Below the pieces are notes generated by a model that did no database searches, was not told where the DNA came from, and saw nothing but the letters and a program-made list of their open reading frames with translations. This document shows positions 25,201 through 34,753 of a DNA stretch of 64,000 bases, in pieces. This stretch comes from Aedoeadaptatus nemausensis (lineage in GTDB: Bacteria; Bacillota; Clostridia; Tissierellales; Peptoniphilaceae), in assembly GCF_903819165.1 (NCBI RefSeq), contig NZ_CAIJCS010000014.1, positions 62,001 through 126,000 on the forward strand, written 5' to 3'. Position numbers and translations under genes: made by a program. Positions within the stretch are counted from its first letter, which is position 1, and each line of letters opens with the position of its first letter.

Positions 25201-27291
25201 TTGGCAAGAAATTTAATTATTGTGGAGTCGCCGACGAAGGCGAAGACCATTCGTAAAATGGCGGGAAGCCATTATAAAGTAGTGGCGACTGTGGGCCATA
25301 TTCGCGATCTACCGAAGTCGAAACTCGGGATCGATACGGAAAATAATTATGAGCCGAAGTATATTAATATTCGGGGTAAAGGGCCGGTTATAAAGGAATT
25401 AAAAAAAGAAGCGAAAAAAGCAAATAAGGTTTTGCTCGCAACGGACCCGGATAGGGAAGGGGAGGCCATCAGCTGGCACTTGACCCATATTTTAGATCTG
25501 GATCCGAAAAATGATGTGCGGATTTCTTTTAATGAGATTACGAAAGATGCCGTAAAAAACGGAATTAAAAATCCGCGGCCCATCGATATGGAGCTTGTCG
25601 ACGCGCAACAGGCACGCCGTATTTTAGACCGACTTGTAGGTTATAAAATAAGCCCCTTATTATGGAAAAAAGTTAAATCGGGTTTAAGTGCCGGTCGCGT
25701 GCAATCTGTAGTTTTAAAGATTATTTGCGACAGAGAAGAGCAGATCAACGAATTTGAGCCTTCCGAATATTGGACGATTATGGCAAAACTGTTGAAGAAT
25801 CGCAGACATTTAGAAGCGAAATATGCCGGTCGATTAGTCGGCGAGCGTTTGGAATCGGCGCCAATGGCGACGAAAGAGGATGCCGATACGGTTTTAAAGC
25901 GGATGGATAAGGAAAAGTTCACGGTTCACGACATCCAAAAGGGAACGCGAAAGCGGCGTACACTGGCGCCTTTTACCACCTCCACCATGCAACAGGAAGC
26001 CAATAAACGCCTGAACTTCTCTACGCGAAAGACTATGCAGGTGGCGCAGCGCCTTTACGAAGGGATCACCATTCCCGGAGAAGGTTCTGTCGGTTTAATC
26101 ACTTATATGCGTACGGACTCGACCCGTATCTCCGATCAAGCCGTGGCCCGTACGAAATCCTATGTTTTGTCTACCTACGGAAAGGAATACTCTCAGCCTT
26201 CCACTTGGTCGAAGAAAAAGGATAATACTCAGGATGCTCACGAATGTATTCGTCCGGCCGATGTTATGCGGACGCCTTTCGAGCTGAAAGACAGTTTAGG
26301 AAAAGACGAGTACAAACTTTACCAATTGATCTGGTCTCGCTTTGTGGCTTCTCAAATGACGGCAGCGGAATATGCGACACAAAAGGTAAAATTACTCAGC
26401 AATGAAGAGCTATTCCAATTGAACGGAAACACCTTGGTATTCGACGGATTCCTTCGCGTGCTACCGTCGAAGGATCAAAAGGATAAAGAAATTCCGACTC
26501 TGGAAAAAGGCGAATCCCTAAAGGTAAAAGATATTATGCCGGAGCAACACTTCACGCAGCCTCCGGCTCGCTACAATGAAGCATCGCTGATTAAGCTTTT
26601 AGAAGAGCTCGGAATAGGACGGCCCAGTACTTACGCGCCGATTATCAATACGCTCCTCGCTCGATACTATGTAGTGATCGAGGAGAAGCGCTTTGTACCG
26701 ACGGAACTGGGCGAGACAGTAAATAGCTTATTGACTGATTATTTTCCTATGTTTGTAGACGAAGAGTTTACGGCTAAAATGGAAAACAGCTTAGACTCCG
26801 TAGCCGACGGGGAGCTGGCCTGGCAAGAAGCGGTGGATCCCGTTTATAAGAAGCTGGTCGGCTATCTGGAGCAGGCTGAAAAAGAAATCGAGAAGGTAGA
26901 AATTCGCGACGAACCTACCGATGTGATCTGCGACAAATGCGGACGCAATATGGTAATAAAAATGGGTCGCTACGGCAAGTTTCTGGCCTGTCCGGGCTTT
27001 CCCGATTGCCGTAATACTAAGGCACTCGTAGAATCTATCGGCGTCAAATGCCCGAAATGTGAAAAGGGCGAGGTCGTCATTAAGCGAAGCAAAAAAGGTC
27101 GTAAATTTTTTGGATGCGATCAGTATCCCGATTGTGATTTCGTATCATGGGATCAACCTATTGAGGAGAAGTGTCCGAAATGCGGCGACGTGCTCACGAT
27201 AAAACAAACTCGCAAGGGCAAACGCATTAAATGCCACAATATGGAATGTGATTATGTCAGATGGGAGAGCGGGGAGAATGAAGAAAAATGA
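25201..27291 (+). CDS. topA: DNA topoisomerase I
   Basis: This 696-residue type IA topoisomerase relaxes negative supercoils. The Toprim domain begins LIIVESPTKAKTI, with DPDREGEAISWH holding the acidic site. The catalytic tyrosine lies in GLITYMRTDSTRIS near residue 300. Three C-terminal zinc ribbons follow, beginning CDKCGR, CPKCEKG and CPKCGD. The start is TTG, five bases after AGAGGGA. It follows dprA by 24 bases, as in Bacillus, and overlaps the pilB-like gene by 14. Confidence 0.96.
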   Translation: MARNLIIVESPTKAKTIRKMAGSHYKVVATVGHIRDLPKSKLGIDTENNYEPKYINIRGKGPVIKELKKEAKKANKVLLATDPDREGEAISWHLTHILDLDPKNDVRISFNEITKDAVKNGIKNPRPIDMELVDAQQARRILDRLVGYKISPLLWKKVKSGLSAGRVQSVVLKIICDREEQINEFEPSEYWTIMAKLLKNRRHLEAKYAGRLVGERLESAPMATKEDADTVLKRMDKEKFTVHDIQKGTRKRRTLAPFTTSTMQQEANKRLNFSTRKTMQVAQRLYEGITIPGEGSVGLITYMRTDSTRISDQAVARTKSYVLSTYGKEYSQPSTWSKKKDNTQDAHECIRPADVMRTPFELKDSLGKDEYKLYQLIWSRFVASQMTAAEYATQKVKLLSNEELFQLNGNTLVFDGFLRVLPSKDQKDKEIPTLEKGESLKVKDIMPEQHFTQPPARYNEASLIKLLEELGIGRPSTYAPIINTLLARYYVVIEEKRFVPTELGETVNSLLTDYFPMFVDEEFTAKMENSLDSVADGELAWQEAVDPVYKKLVGYLEQAEKEIEKVEIRDEPTDVICDKCGRNMVIKMGRYGKFLACPGFPDCRNTKALVESIGVKCPKCEKGEVVIKRSKKGRKFFGCDQYPDCDFVSWDQPIEEKCPKCGDVLTIKQTRKGKRIKCHNMECDYVRWESGENEEK

Positions 27292-28615
27292 TGGTTTCAG
27301 TTTGGCTTCAAAATTTGATATCGAGTTTCTCGGCGAGAAAGACGGCATAGCTTATTTTCGTAGCGACGATTCTTCTGCCGAGATGCGCGATGATTTAACG
27401 GATGCCCTCGCTCAGGAGGTCGTTCTGGTCAAATCTACAGAAGGTAATCCGTTAGATTTCAAGGTGAACCGCTCAGAGTCTCCCCTCGATGCGGTCGCTT
27501 TAAGTGAGCAAATTTTAAGAGATGGTATTTTAAAGTGTTGTTCCGATGTGCATATCGAACCTGCCGACGACCATTGGCGGGTACGTATGCGCCGGAACGG
27601 CACTTTATTTTTATATGGTGAGTATGAAAATGAGCGGTACTCGGAGTTCATAACGCGCATTAAGCTTATGAGTCAAATGGACATAGGCGAGAGACGACGT
27701 CCTCAAGACGGGCGTTTTTCCATGACGCTGGACGGAAAGTATGTAGACGTTCGTGTGTCTTCTGTTCCCGTCAAGGGAAGAGAAAAGCTCGTTTTACGAT
27801 TGCTCGATCGGGAAGGCCTGGACTATACACCGGAAGGTATCGGGTTAAAAGGAAAACAGCTGGAAGAAGTTCTAAAACTATTGCGCCAGCCTCTCGGTCT
27901 CGTCTTGATCTGCGGGCCTACGGGAAGCGGAAAGACTACCACACTGTACACTTTTTTGCAGCTTCTCAATAAGGTGGAACGAAACATCCTGACCATTGAA
28001 GATCCCGTAGAATACGCCATCGACGGGATTAATCAGATGCAGGTCAATCAAAAGGCGAATATTACTTTTACGACGGGCCTGGAATCTATGTTGCGTCAAG
28101 ATCCGGAGGTCATGATGGTGGGCGAGATTCGTTCCAAAGAAACGGCGGAAATAGCCTTGCGCTCCTCTATTACCGGGCACTTAATTTTTTCGACTCTCCA
28201 CACGACGGACTCCCCTTCCGCTATGATCCGACTGATGGACATGGGCGTCGAGCCTTACATGCTTTCTGCAGGGGTTATAGGCGTAATTTCTCAGCGGCTC
28301 GTACGTACACTATGTCCCGAATGTAAGAGAAAAGTAGAAACTCACGACGACTATTTTGATATAAAGGGAGAAACCTATAAGCCTATAGGTTGTTCTTATT
28401 GCGACAACGGTTACGTAGGTCGCGAGGCAATATTTGAAATCTTAACGCTTTCGGAAAGTTTACGCGCTCTTATTAAACCCGGTGTCACTCTTGATATGCT
28501 TCGCCGAGAAGCCGAAAAGGAGGGAATGGTCCCTTTAAAAGACTCCCTTCGCGAAAAAATAAAAGAGGGGACCATCAGTATGGATGAAGCATATCGAACT
28601 ATAATGACTTTGTAG
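27278..28615 (+). CDS. pilB: Type IV pilus assembly ATPase PilB/GspE family
   Basis: This 445-residue cytoplasmic motor powers pilin polymerisation. Walker A GPTGSGKTTT is near residue 213, the Asp box and Walker B lie in DPEVMMVGEIRS, and the His box in FSTLHTTDSPS. The tetra-cysteine zinc motif is formed by CPEC and CSYC near residues 345 and 372. The N-terminal MshEN domain typical of large PilB proteins is missing, so the size is between ComGA and PilB. The start at 27278 is inside the end of topA after GGGGAG; an upstream in-frame start 30 bases earlier is less likely. It opens the second pilus block. Confidence 0.92.
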   Translation: MKKNDGFSLASKFDIEFLGEKDGIAYFRSDDSSAEMRDDLTDALAQEVVLVKSTEGNPLDFKVNRSESPLDAVALSEQILRDGILKCCSDVHIEPADDHWRVRMRRNGTLFLYGEYENERYSEFITRIKLMSQMDIGERRRPQDGRFSMTLDGKYVDVRVSSVPVKGREKLVLRLLDREGLDYTPEGIGLKGKQLEEVLKLLRQPLGLVLICGPTGSGKTTTLYTFLQLLNKVERNILTIEDPVEYAIDGINQMQVNQKANITFTTGLESMLRQDPEVMMVGEIRSKETAEIALRSSITGHLIFSTLHTTDSPSAMIRLMDMGVEPYMLSAGVIGVISQRLVRTLCPECKRKVETHDDYFDIKGETYKPIGCSYCDNGYVGREAIFEILTLSESLRALIKPGVTLDMLRREAEKEGMVPLKDSLREKIKEGTISMDEAYRTIMTL

Positions 28616-28622
28616 GTGTGCT

Positions 28623-29810
28623 ATGAAATTTGTATATAAAGCAATCGACACTAAAGCCGTTCTCGTTACAGGCGAAGTTCAAGCCGAATCGTTAGAAAAA
28701 GCTGAGTTACAGCTTCGGCGAGAAGGTTTAAAAATTGTAAGTCTTCAATCGAAAAGGAGAGATTTTAGCTTAAACATTCAACGGCGTTTGCCGGCTGAGC
28801 AGCTTTCCATTTTATTTTCTCAAATGGGTCTAATGACTTTAGGCGGGATGGACATTGTGACGGTATTAAATTTAATCAAAAAAAGCTGCAAATCTTATGA
28901 GAAAAAAGTTATCGATGAGATGATAAACCATATGGAAGCCGGAAAGCTTTTATCGGAATCTGCTCAAATGGCAGGTGCCTTTCCGCCTTTTGTACCCGGC
29001 ATGATAAAGAGCGGAGAATCGGCAGGAAGATTACCCACGGTCTTCGACGAACTCGCTGTGTATTTTAAGGAAGAGCATGCTATGAAACAAAAGATGCTCA
29101 ATGCCCTGGCCTATCCCGTTATCTTAATGATTACATCGGTTATGGTCTTAAACATCGTACTTCAAACGGTTTTGCCCGTATTTACGGAAGTCTTTTCGAA
29201 CGATCACGCGGAGCTGCCGGCGACGACGCGATTATTAATCCGGATATCCGAACATCTAAATCGCTTCGGTTTTTGGTATCTCGTATTTTTTTCATTCGTC
29301 ATTTTGATGTTTATCTTTTTAAAAAATTACGGGAGGACTAAAAAGTCAGTGGAAAAAGCCCTCTATCATTTTCCACTCTTTAAACCTTTTTACAAAGATG
29401 CCTTCGAATTGCGCTTTCTCCGTACTATGAAAATGCAAATCGACAATGGAGTGGATATGCTGCAAATATTAGAAAACGGGGAAGCGTCGGAAAAGAACAG
29501 TTATAAAGGGGATCAACTGCAAAAGATGAAGAAGCATCTGATCCAGGGTGAGGAACTTTCACGTGCCATGGAGAAATCGAATTTGTTTAAGGAAGAAATC
29601 TGCAACTATATCTCTTTAGGTGAAGAATCTTCAACACTTTCAGATATGCTCGCCATTGCTATTCATATGGAGGACTATCATCAGAAAAATCGAGCGGAGC
29701 GAATCGCTGTCTACATAGAACCGGCACTCATACTATGTATGGCCCTTATCGTCGGCTTTATTATATTTTCCATCGCCATTCCCATGTTCGACATGGTCAA
29801 TCACTTTTAG
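28623..29810 (+). CDS. pilC: Type IV pilus inner-membrane platform protein PilC/GspF family
   Basis: This 395-residue membrane protein has two GspF domains (residues about 55-180 and 260-385) and three predicted membrane helices near 165-190, 215-235 and 365-390. The motif GESAGRLPTVFDELA is in the first domain and LGEESSTLSDML in the second. It is the platform that couples the PilB motor to the growing pilus. It lies 7 bases after pilB. Confidence 0.93.
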   Translation: MKFVYKAIDTKAVLVTGEVQAESLEKAELQLRREGLKIVSLQSKRRDFSLNIQRRLPAEQLSILFSQMGLMTLGGMDIVTVLNLIKKSCKSYEKKVIDEMINHMEAGKLLSESAQMAGAFPPFVPGMIKSGESAGRLPTVFDELAVYFKEEHAMKQKMLNALAYPVILMITSVMVLNIVLQTVLPVFTEVFSNDHAELPATTRLLIRISEHLNRFGFWYLVFFSFVILMFIFLKNYGRTKKSVEKALYHFPLFKPFYKDAFELRFLRTMKMQIDNGVDMLQILENGEASEKNSYKGDQLQKMKKHLIQGEELSRAMEKSNLFKEEICNYISLGEESSTLSDMLAIAIHMEDYHQKNRAERIAVYIEPALILCMALIVGFIIFSIAIPMFDMVNHF

Positions 29811-29816
29811 GAGGTT

Positions 29817-30185
29817 ATGATGAAAAAGAAAGGCTTTACTCTCATTGAACTTATTATCGTTATTGCAATTCTCGCACTACTTATCGCCATTGCCATTCCG
29901 AAATACCAACGATCTAATTTAAGTGCTCAGGCTACTACGCACAATGCCAATGTACGCGTTATCAAAAATGCGGCTATTCTATATTCCGTCGATCATCCCG
30001 ATGAAAATACTATTTCCATGGATGCGATCAAGCCTTATCTAGAATCTAAAAATCTGCCGAAACCTGCCAAGGCATTAAATAAAGATAGCTTTTCCGTTAC
30101 CATCAGTGACGGTCAGGTCATCGTTACGCCCGGTCCCGTGAAAGTTTCAAATAATCAATTAGTTGAAGACAATAGCCAACAATGA
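29817..30185 (+). CDS. Type IV major pilin candidate
   Basis: This 122-residue prepilin starts MMKKKG, then FTLIELIIVIAILALLIAI, an almost ideal class III signal with Gly before the cleavage site and Glu at position 5. The mature protein is about 116 residues and has no cysteines. A perfect AGGAGG precedes the ATG. It sits between the platform gene and the peptidase gene, as the major pilin often does. It is the only prepilin in the window with Gly at the cleavage site, which fits it being the main substrate. Confidence 0.92.
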   Translation: MMKKKGFTLIELIIVIAILALLIAIAIPKYQRSNLSAQATTHNANVRVIKNAAILYSVDHPDENTISMDAIKPYLESKNLPKPAKALNKDSFSVTISDGQVIVTPGPVKVSNNQLVEDNSQQ

Positions 30186-30877
30186 TTCTTGCTCTCTTAG
30201 CATTTTTTGTGGGAGCAAGTCTCAGTTCTTTCTTTAATGTGGTAATCGAAAGGCGAGAGAGGGGAGAGAGCTGGATATTTGGCCGTAGCCGCTGTGATCA
30301 TTGCGGAAAGATTATCCCATGGTATTCACTTATCCCCGTAGCAGGTTATTTTCTTTCGAGTAAGACTTGTTCTTGCGGGGGTAAAATTTCTCCCCTTCAT
30401 CCCCTAACGGAAACATTTGGTGGCTTAGTCGCCGTGTTCGTACTCCTGGTGATCACCAAAAGAGAAATCGACGGGTTCCTCTTTAGTGTTTTAATGGTAT
30501 ATTTCCTTTTTCTTTCCCTTGAAGACATTCAGTTTAAAGAAGTCTATACATCGGAGCTGGTTATTTCCGCCATTTTAATTTTGGTATATAGGTTTTTAGG
30601 AGAGCCACTCTATTTCTTAAGCGGGTTATTTATATTTTTCTTGCTCGGAGCGATCTATTTATTATTTTCGGAGGGATTCGGCGAAGGGGATCTTTATTTC
30701 GGATCTCTTTTAGCCCTCTTATTGCCCGGTGTTTGGATGAGTTATCTTTACTTTACCATCAGTTTTATTTTGGCAGCTGTAGTGGGGTTAAGCTTTAAAT
30801 GGAGAGGCTATGACATAAGATCTGTGCCCATGTTTCCCTTTTTATTGACGGGTTTTTTAATTCTTTATCTTTTTTGA
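30182..30877 (+). CDS. pilD: Prepilin leader peptidase (A24 family)
   Basis: This 231-residue membrane aspartyl protease and N-methyltransferase processes prepilins. N-terminal SLSSFFNVVIERRERGESW is followed by the four-cysteine domain, CDHCGK and CSCGG. The catalytic aspartates are in the SLEDIQ segment and in the GEGDLYFGS (GxGD) loop. About seven membrane helices are visible. It overlaps the pilin gene by four bases. It is the only such peptidase in the window, so it probably serves all four prepilins. Confidence 0.92.
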   Translation: MILALLAFFVGASLSSFFNVVIERRERGESWIFGRSRCDHCGKIIPWYSLIPVAGYFLSSKTCSCGGKISPLHPLTETFGGLVAVFVLLVITKREIDGFLFSVLMVYFLFLSLEDIQFKEVYTSELVISAILILVYRFLGEPLYFLSGLFIFFLLGAIYLLFSEGFGEGDLYFGSLLALLLPGVWMSYLYFTISFILAAVVGLSFKWRGYDIRSVPMFPFLLTGFLILYLF

Positions 30878-30918
30878 AGATAGACTCTCCCTATCATAAA
30901 ATTTTCAAATCCATAGGT

Positions 30919-30929
30919 TATAATATAAT
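30919..30929 (+). promoter_or_regulatory. Possible -10 elements before the PilM/N-like gene
   Basis: Two TATAAT hexamers overlap at 30919-30924 and 30924-30929, in the 64-base gap after pilD. No convincing -35 is seen, so the promoter is uncertain. Confidence 0.45.
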
Positions 30930-30941
30930 CAGGAGGATGCG

Positions 30942-32414
30942 ATGAAAATATTTAGTTCACAACCGACGGTCATCTATTTAGAAGATCGAGTGGGATATAT
31001 ATCTATAAACAAAAAGGGAAGCGAAGAGAATTCCCTCGTGTCTTTTGATATACCGAGCCATGTCCTCGTCGACGGGCATATCGAGGACAATAGCCAATTA
31101 CATTATCTATTAAAACAAAATCTGGATTCTTTAAATGCATCAAAGAATCCTTGCTTATTTATCGTTAATACGAGCGACGCCGTGAACCGTGCCATGCACG
31201 TTCCCGCCATGAGCGACAAGGAGATTCGCTCCCTTATCGAGAACGAAAGCGACAATTTGTTTGTTCAGAATTTGGAAGAATATCGCCTAAGCTATCGCGA
31301 TCTGGAAAATGGGGAGAATATTCACCATCTGCTGATCAGTATTTGTGCAGAAGATTTAATTGAAGATTATATTGAACTTACTAAGGGCCTCGGTTTAAAG
31401 ATGAAAGGCCTTATTCCCTTCTCAACCTATCTCATTCAATACGCTCATCATTTAGGGGGTGGGCGGATCGGATTAATGGCAACAAACCACGACGGTTTTT
31501 ACTATGCCAACGAGAACAGGTACTACGGAAGGACCGAATCCAATGAAGGCTTTTCAGATCTTATGGATCGATACGGTATCGAGTTTTCCGACTTGCTTCG
31601 TGGGTACGAAGGACAATATGATGAGCGTATTATCGATATGGATCGAGATACTTTTCGTAGAGAAATGGAATCCTCTTTTTACGACGCATTGACTCATATT
31701 GAAAACATAGGACATGACTTTGCCTTGGAAAATTATAAGCTTCTTACGGGATCCTTATCGGAGTCGGGGCTTTACGAAGACATTACGACCAATTCCGACT
31801 ATGCATTGTTACCATTTAAGGACGTTTTTTCGCTTGTTCATGAGCAAACTGAAGAAATACAGATTTTTTCGAAAAAAGAAAGTGGACGTGGCTTTAATAA
31901 AAATTTTATTCTGCCATTGGTAGCCGTTTTAGCGGCATTCCTCATTCTAATCGGCTCCTTTATCTACGGCGAGAAGATTAAGCAGGAGAATAGGGAACTG
32001 ATCGTTCAATCGACCCGGGAACAAGAGCAAGAGGAAATGGACGAGAATTCGTCTCCAAATGAGGGCACTCAAGTAGATCTCGCAGACCTAATTACTAAAG
32101 TCAAGAGCTCGGCGCCCGATAGCATTTCCGTTAATAACTTAGAGTATCAAGGGGAAATGTTAGCAATTTCCGGTGAAACCACCGATTCGGCAGCTATCGA
32201 AAGCTGGAAAAACGAATTGGAAGATGTCCTCGGAAAAACTGTAAATGAAGAGCCGACGGCCACCATAGGAGATACTATTTATTTCAAATTTACCGTGCCT
32301 CTCGCGGGAGATGTTTCTCACGACGATGAAAGCTCTGAGGGTATGGAGAACAGCATGGATACAAGCCACTATGAAAATAGTGAAGGTGAAGTTAATACTT
32401 CGGAAAGCTTATAG
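30942..32414 (+). CDS. PilM/PilN-like fusion protein of the pilus system
   Basis: The protein has 490 residues. The first 310 residues resemble the actin-like fold of PilM: an acidic strand start, VNRAMHVPAMSDKEIRSLIENE in the position of the PilM substrate segment, and a ligand region near HHLGGGRIGLMA. A single membrane helix follows (residues about 326-346), then a coil and a small extracytoplasmic domain (residues 370-460) that fits PilN. The C-terminus is a 30-residue acidic Ser/Glu tail. The order pilB-pilC-pilA-pilD-pilM is common in Gram-positive pilus clusters, but PilM and PilN are usually separate. AGGAGG precedes the ATG. Function is by analogy. Confidence 0.7.
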   Translation: MKIFSSQPTVIYLEDRVGYISINKKGSEENSLVSFDIPSHVLVDGHIEDNSQLHYLLKQNLDSLNASKNPCLFIVNTSDAVNRAMHVPAMSDKEIRSLIENESDNLFVQNLEEYRLSYRDLENGENIHHLLISICAEDLIEDYIELTKGLGLKMKGLIPFSTYLIQYAHHLGGGRIGLMATNHDGFYYANENRYYGRTESNEGFSDLMDRYGIEFSDLLRGYEGQYDERIIDMDRDTFRREMESSFYDALTHIENIGHDFALENYKLLTGSLSESGLYEDITTNSDYALLPFKDVFSLVHEQTEEIQIFSKKESGRGFNKNFILPLVAVLAAFLILIGSFIYGEKIKQENRELIVQSTREQEQEEMDENSSPNEGTQVDLADLITKVKSSAPDSISVNNLEYQGEMLAISGETTDSAAIESWKNELEDVLGKTVNEEPTATIGDTIYFKFTVPLAGDVSHDDESSEGMENSMDTSHYENSEGEVNTSESL

Positions 32415-32423
32415 GAGTGAAAG

Positions 32424-33425
32424 ATGAAACGATATGAAGAGGTAGGAAAACTTCCAAACGATGAACTCGACAAGCTCATTCTTTCAAAGATTAAAAATCG
32501 TCGACCGGAGGTGGTGGGCGGCTCGTCCATCGGAGAGGATACGGCAGTTTTAGACTTAGAGGGAGACTACGTCGTGTTGAGTAGCGACCCCATTACAGGT
32601 GCTGCCGATCATCTTGGAACCCTCGCCATTCATATAAGTGTCAATGATGTGTCTACTAAATCCGCCGACGCCGTTGGGGTTTTGCTTACCTTACTACTTC
32701 CCGTGAACACAACTTCCGGTGAAATAGAAAAGATTATGAGCGATGCTCAAAAAGCGGCGGAAGAAGTAGGCCTCGATATCGTCGGGGGCCACACTGAAAT
32801 TACCGACGCCGTTACGAAACCCGTTATGGTTTCGACGGTTATCGGACGAGTGAATAAATCGCTTATGCCCGATGCAGGAGCCATACAACCGGGTTATGTT
32901 GTTGCCATGACGAAGTATGCCGGCTTAGAGGGTACTGCCATTCTTTGTAGCGATTTCGGAGACAAGCTGAAGGAGATAGGCGAAGAAATTCTCTCCGAAG
33001 GTCGCGAATTAGTTCATGATCTAAGTGTTCAGCGTGAAGGACAAATTGCGGCTAATTACCGAATCGGTTACATGCACGACGTAACGGAAGGCGGTATCGA
33101 GGGAGCCTTATGGGAAACATCGCAAGCCATCGGGAAGGGAATAGAAATTAATAAAAAAGACATTCCCCTCCATATAGCTACTAAAAAAATAGCAGAACAA
33201 TTAGAAATTAACCCCTATCGCCTTATTTCATCGGGTTCCATGATCATCGTTTTGGACGAGCGAGACGTGGAGGATATGAAGCGTGAACTGGAAAAAGAAA
33301 ATATTTTATTTACCGTTATAGGTAGGGTCGTTGAGTCGAAAGGGATGATTTTTGCCGATGAGGAAATTCCTATCGAAGCTCCCGGACCTGACGATTTATT
33401 TAAAGCCATCGCTCAATTACAATAA
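32424..33425 (+). CDS. AIR synthase-related protein (HypE/PurM superfamily)
   Basis: This 333-residue ATP-binding protein of the PurM/SelD/HypE superfamily has IGEDTAVLDL at residues 37-46, SDPITGAADHLG, the Asn/Asp motif HISVNDVSTKSADAVGV, and a C-terminal domain with HDVTEGGIEGALWE. It has no catalytic cysteine like SelD and no C-terminal thiocarboxamide cysteine like HypE. The substrate is therefore unknown. It follows the pilus gene by nine bases with a Shine-Dalgarno, but the functions look unrelated. Confidence 0.82.
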   Translation: MKRYEEVGKLPNDELDKLILSKIKNRRPEVVGGSSIGEDTAVLDLEGDYVVLSSDPITGAADHLGTLAIHISVNDVSTKSADAVGVLLTLLLPVNTTSGEIEKIMSDAQKAAEEVGLDIVGGHTEITDAVTKPVMVSTVIGRVNKSLMPDAGAIQPGYVVAMTKYAGLEGTAILCSDFGDKLKEIGEEILSEGRELVHDLSVQREGQIAANYRIGYMHDVTEGGIEGALWETSQAIGKGIEINKKDIPLHIATKKIAEQLEINPYRLISSGSMIIVLDERDVEDMKRELEKENILFTVIGRVVESKGMIFADEEIPIEAPGPDDLFKAIAQLQ

Positions 33426-33446
33426 AATTACAAAATCCTACATTCG

Positions 33447-33475
33447 TTGACTTTATGAGGTGATCTCTTCATAAT
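33447..33475 (+). promoter_or_regulatory. Promoter for the wall amidase gene
   Basis: TTGACT at 33447-33452, a 17-bp spacer and CATAAT at 33470-33475, each with one mismatch, about 40 bases before the gene. Confidence 0.75.
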
Positions 33476-33514
33476 TAATAATGACAAAATGTTACATATT
33501 ATGAGGAGGTTTTC

Positions 33515-34753
33515 TTGAAACGATTATTTAAAGCCTTTGCGCTCAGTATGGCCATGATGATGTCGTTATCGTCTTATGCCATGGCGAAAGGATCTAATGT
33601 TCAAATAAAAGTTAGAGGCTCGCGTAAAAATGTAGCGACAGCTAATGTAGAAGTAAACGGATTCAGTCTGAAAAGTTCCTATGCGCCCTACGTTGATGGA
33701 AATCGTACCTTTGTGCCGATTCGTGAATTAACGGAACTTATGGGTGCCGATGTAAAATGGGATCAAGGTACCAAATCGGTTCGCATCCGACTTAAAGACC
33801 AGGACGTGAAGCTGAAAATCAACAGCTCAGTCGTCTATGTAAATAATAAAAAAACGCAGATGGACAAGGCATCTACGCCGAGGCTCACGGAATATGTGCG
33901 ACAAAACGGCGATTGCAAGACCATGGTTCCCCTTCGTTTTCTTTCGGAAAATTTGGGATTTGATGTACAGTGGAATAATGCAAAGCGAGTAGCCAGTATT
34001 TCAAATGGTGTAGTACAGGCTCCGAAAGAGCAAGTGAAGCCGATTGAAAAGCCGGCTCCACAGGCTAAAGAGGCACAGGAAAAGTCCAAACCTGCGCCTG
34101 TTGAAAAGCCTAAAGTCGCTACCGAAGAAAAGAGGACCGCTGCTGCGGAACTTCCTCGTCGCGCCGAAAAGCCGAAAAGCGGCAAGCCTACCGTGGTAAT
34201 CGACGCAGGCCACGGCGGAAAAGACAGTGGTGCTGTCGGAGTCGACGGCACGAAAGAAAAGGAATTGGCCTTGGATACGGCAAAACGTGTTGAATCATTA
34301 TTGACTCAACAAGGTTATCAAGTGATTATGACGCGCTCCAGAGACGAATACATTCAATTGGCAGAGCGTGCCAGAGTTGCCAATAATGCCAACGCGGATA
34401 TCTTCTTAAGTATTCACTTTAACTCGGCCGGTAGCGATAAAGCGAAGGGCATTGAAGTACTCTACGCCTCTGAAAATAATGTAAGTCGTAAAAAGGAAGC
34501 GGGAGATCAGCGTCGACTGGCCAATGAAGTGCTTAAATACATTTTAAAAGAAACCGGACTGAATAATCGCGGAATTAAGAATCGCCCGGAACTTGCAGTC
34601 TTACGTTTAACGGATATGAATGCGGCACTTGTAGAAGGTGGCTTCATGTCTAATCCGGACGAAATGGATACGATCAAGACCGACGCCTATCTCGACAAGT
34701 TGGCGAGAGGTATCGTAAGTGGTATTGTAAGCTTCGATCAGAAATATCTTTAA
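33515..34753 (+). CDS. N-acetylmuramoyl-L-alanine amidase with stalk domain
   Basis: This 412-residue secreted enzyme cuts the amide between muramic acid and the stem peptide. It has a signal peptide (AFALSMAMMMSLSSYAMA), a copper-amine-oxidase-like stalk domain at residues about 45-165, a Pro/Lys/Glu linker and an Amidase_3 domain from about 225. Zinc ligands lie in VVIDAGHGGKDSGA, the Glu of KEKELALDTAKR and the His of FLSIHFNSAG; the late catalytic Glu is in VEGGFMSNPDEM. The start is TTG, four bases after GAGGAGGT. Its own promoter and a terminator make it a single-gene unit. Confidence 0.93.
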   Translation: MKRLFKAFALSMAMMMSLSSYAMAKGSNVQIKVRGSRKNVATANVEVNGFSLKSSYAPYVDGNRTFVPIRELTELMGADVKWDQGTKSVRIRLKDQDVKLKINSSVVYVNNKKTQMDKASTPRLTEYVRQNGDCKTMVPLRFLSENLGFDVQWNNAKRVASISNGVVQAPKEQVKPIEKPAPQAKEAQEKSKPAPVEKPKVATEEKRTAAAELPRRAEKPKSGKPTVVIDAGHGGKDSGAVGVDGTKEKELALDTAKRVESLLTQQGYQVIMTRSRDEYIQLAERARVANNANADIFLSIHFNSAGSDKAKGIEVLYASENNVSRKKEAGDQRRLANEVLKYILKETGLNNRGIKNRPELAVLRLTDMNAALVEGGFMSNPDEMDTIKTDAYLDKLARGIVSGIVSFDQKYL

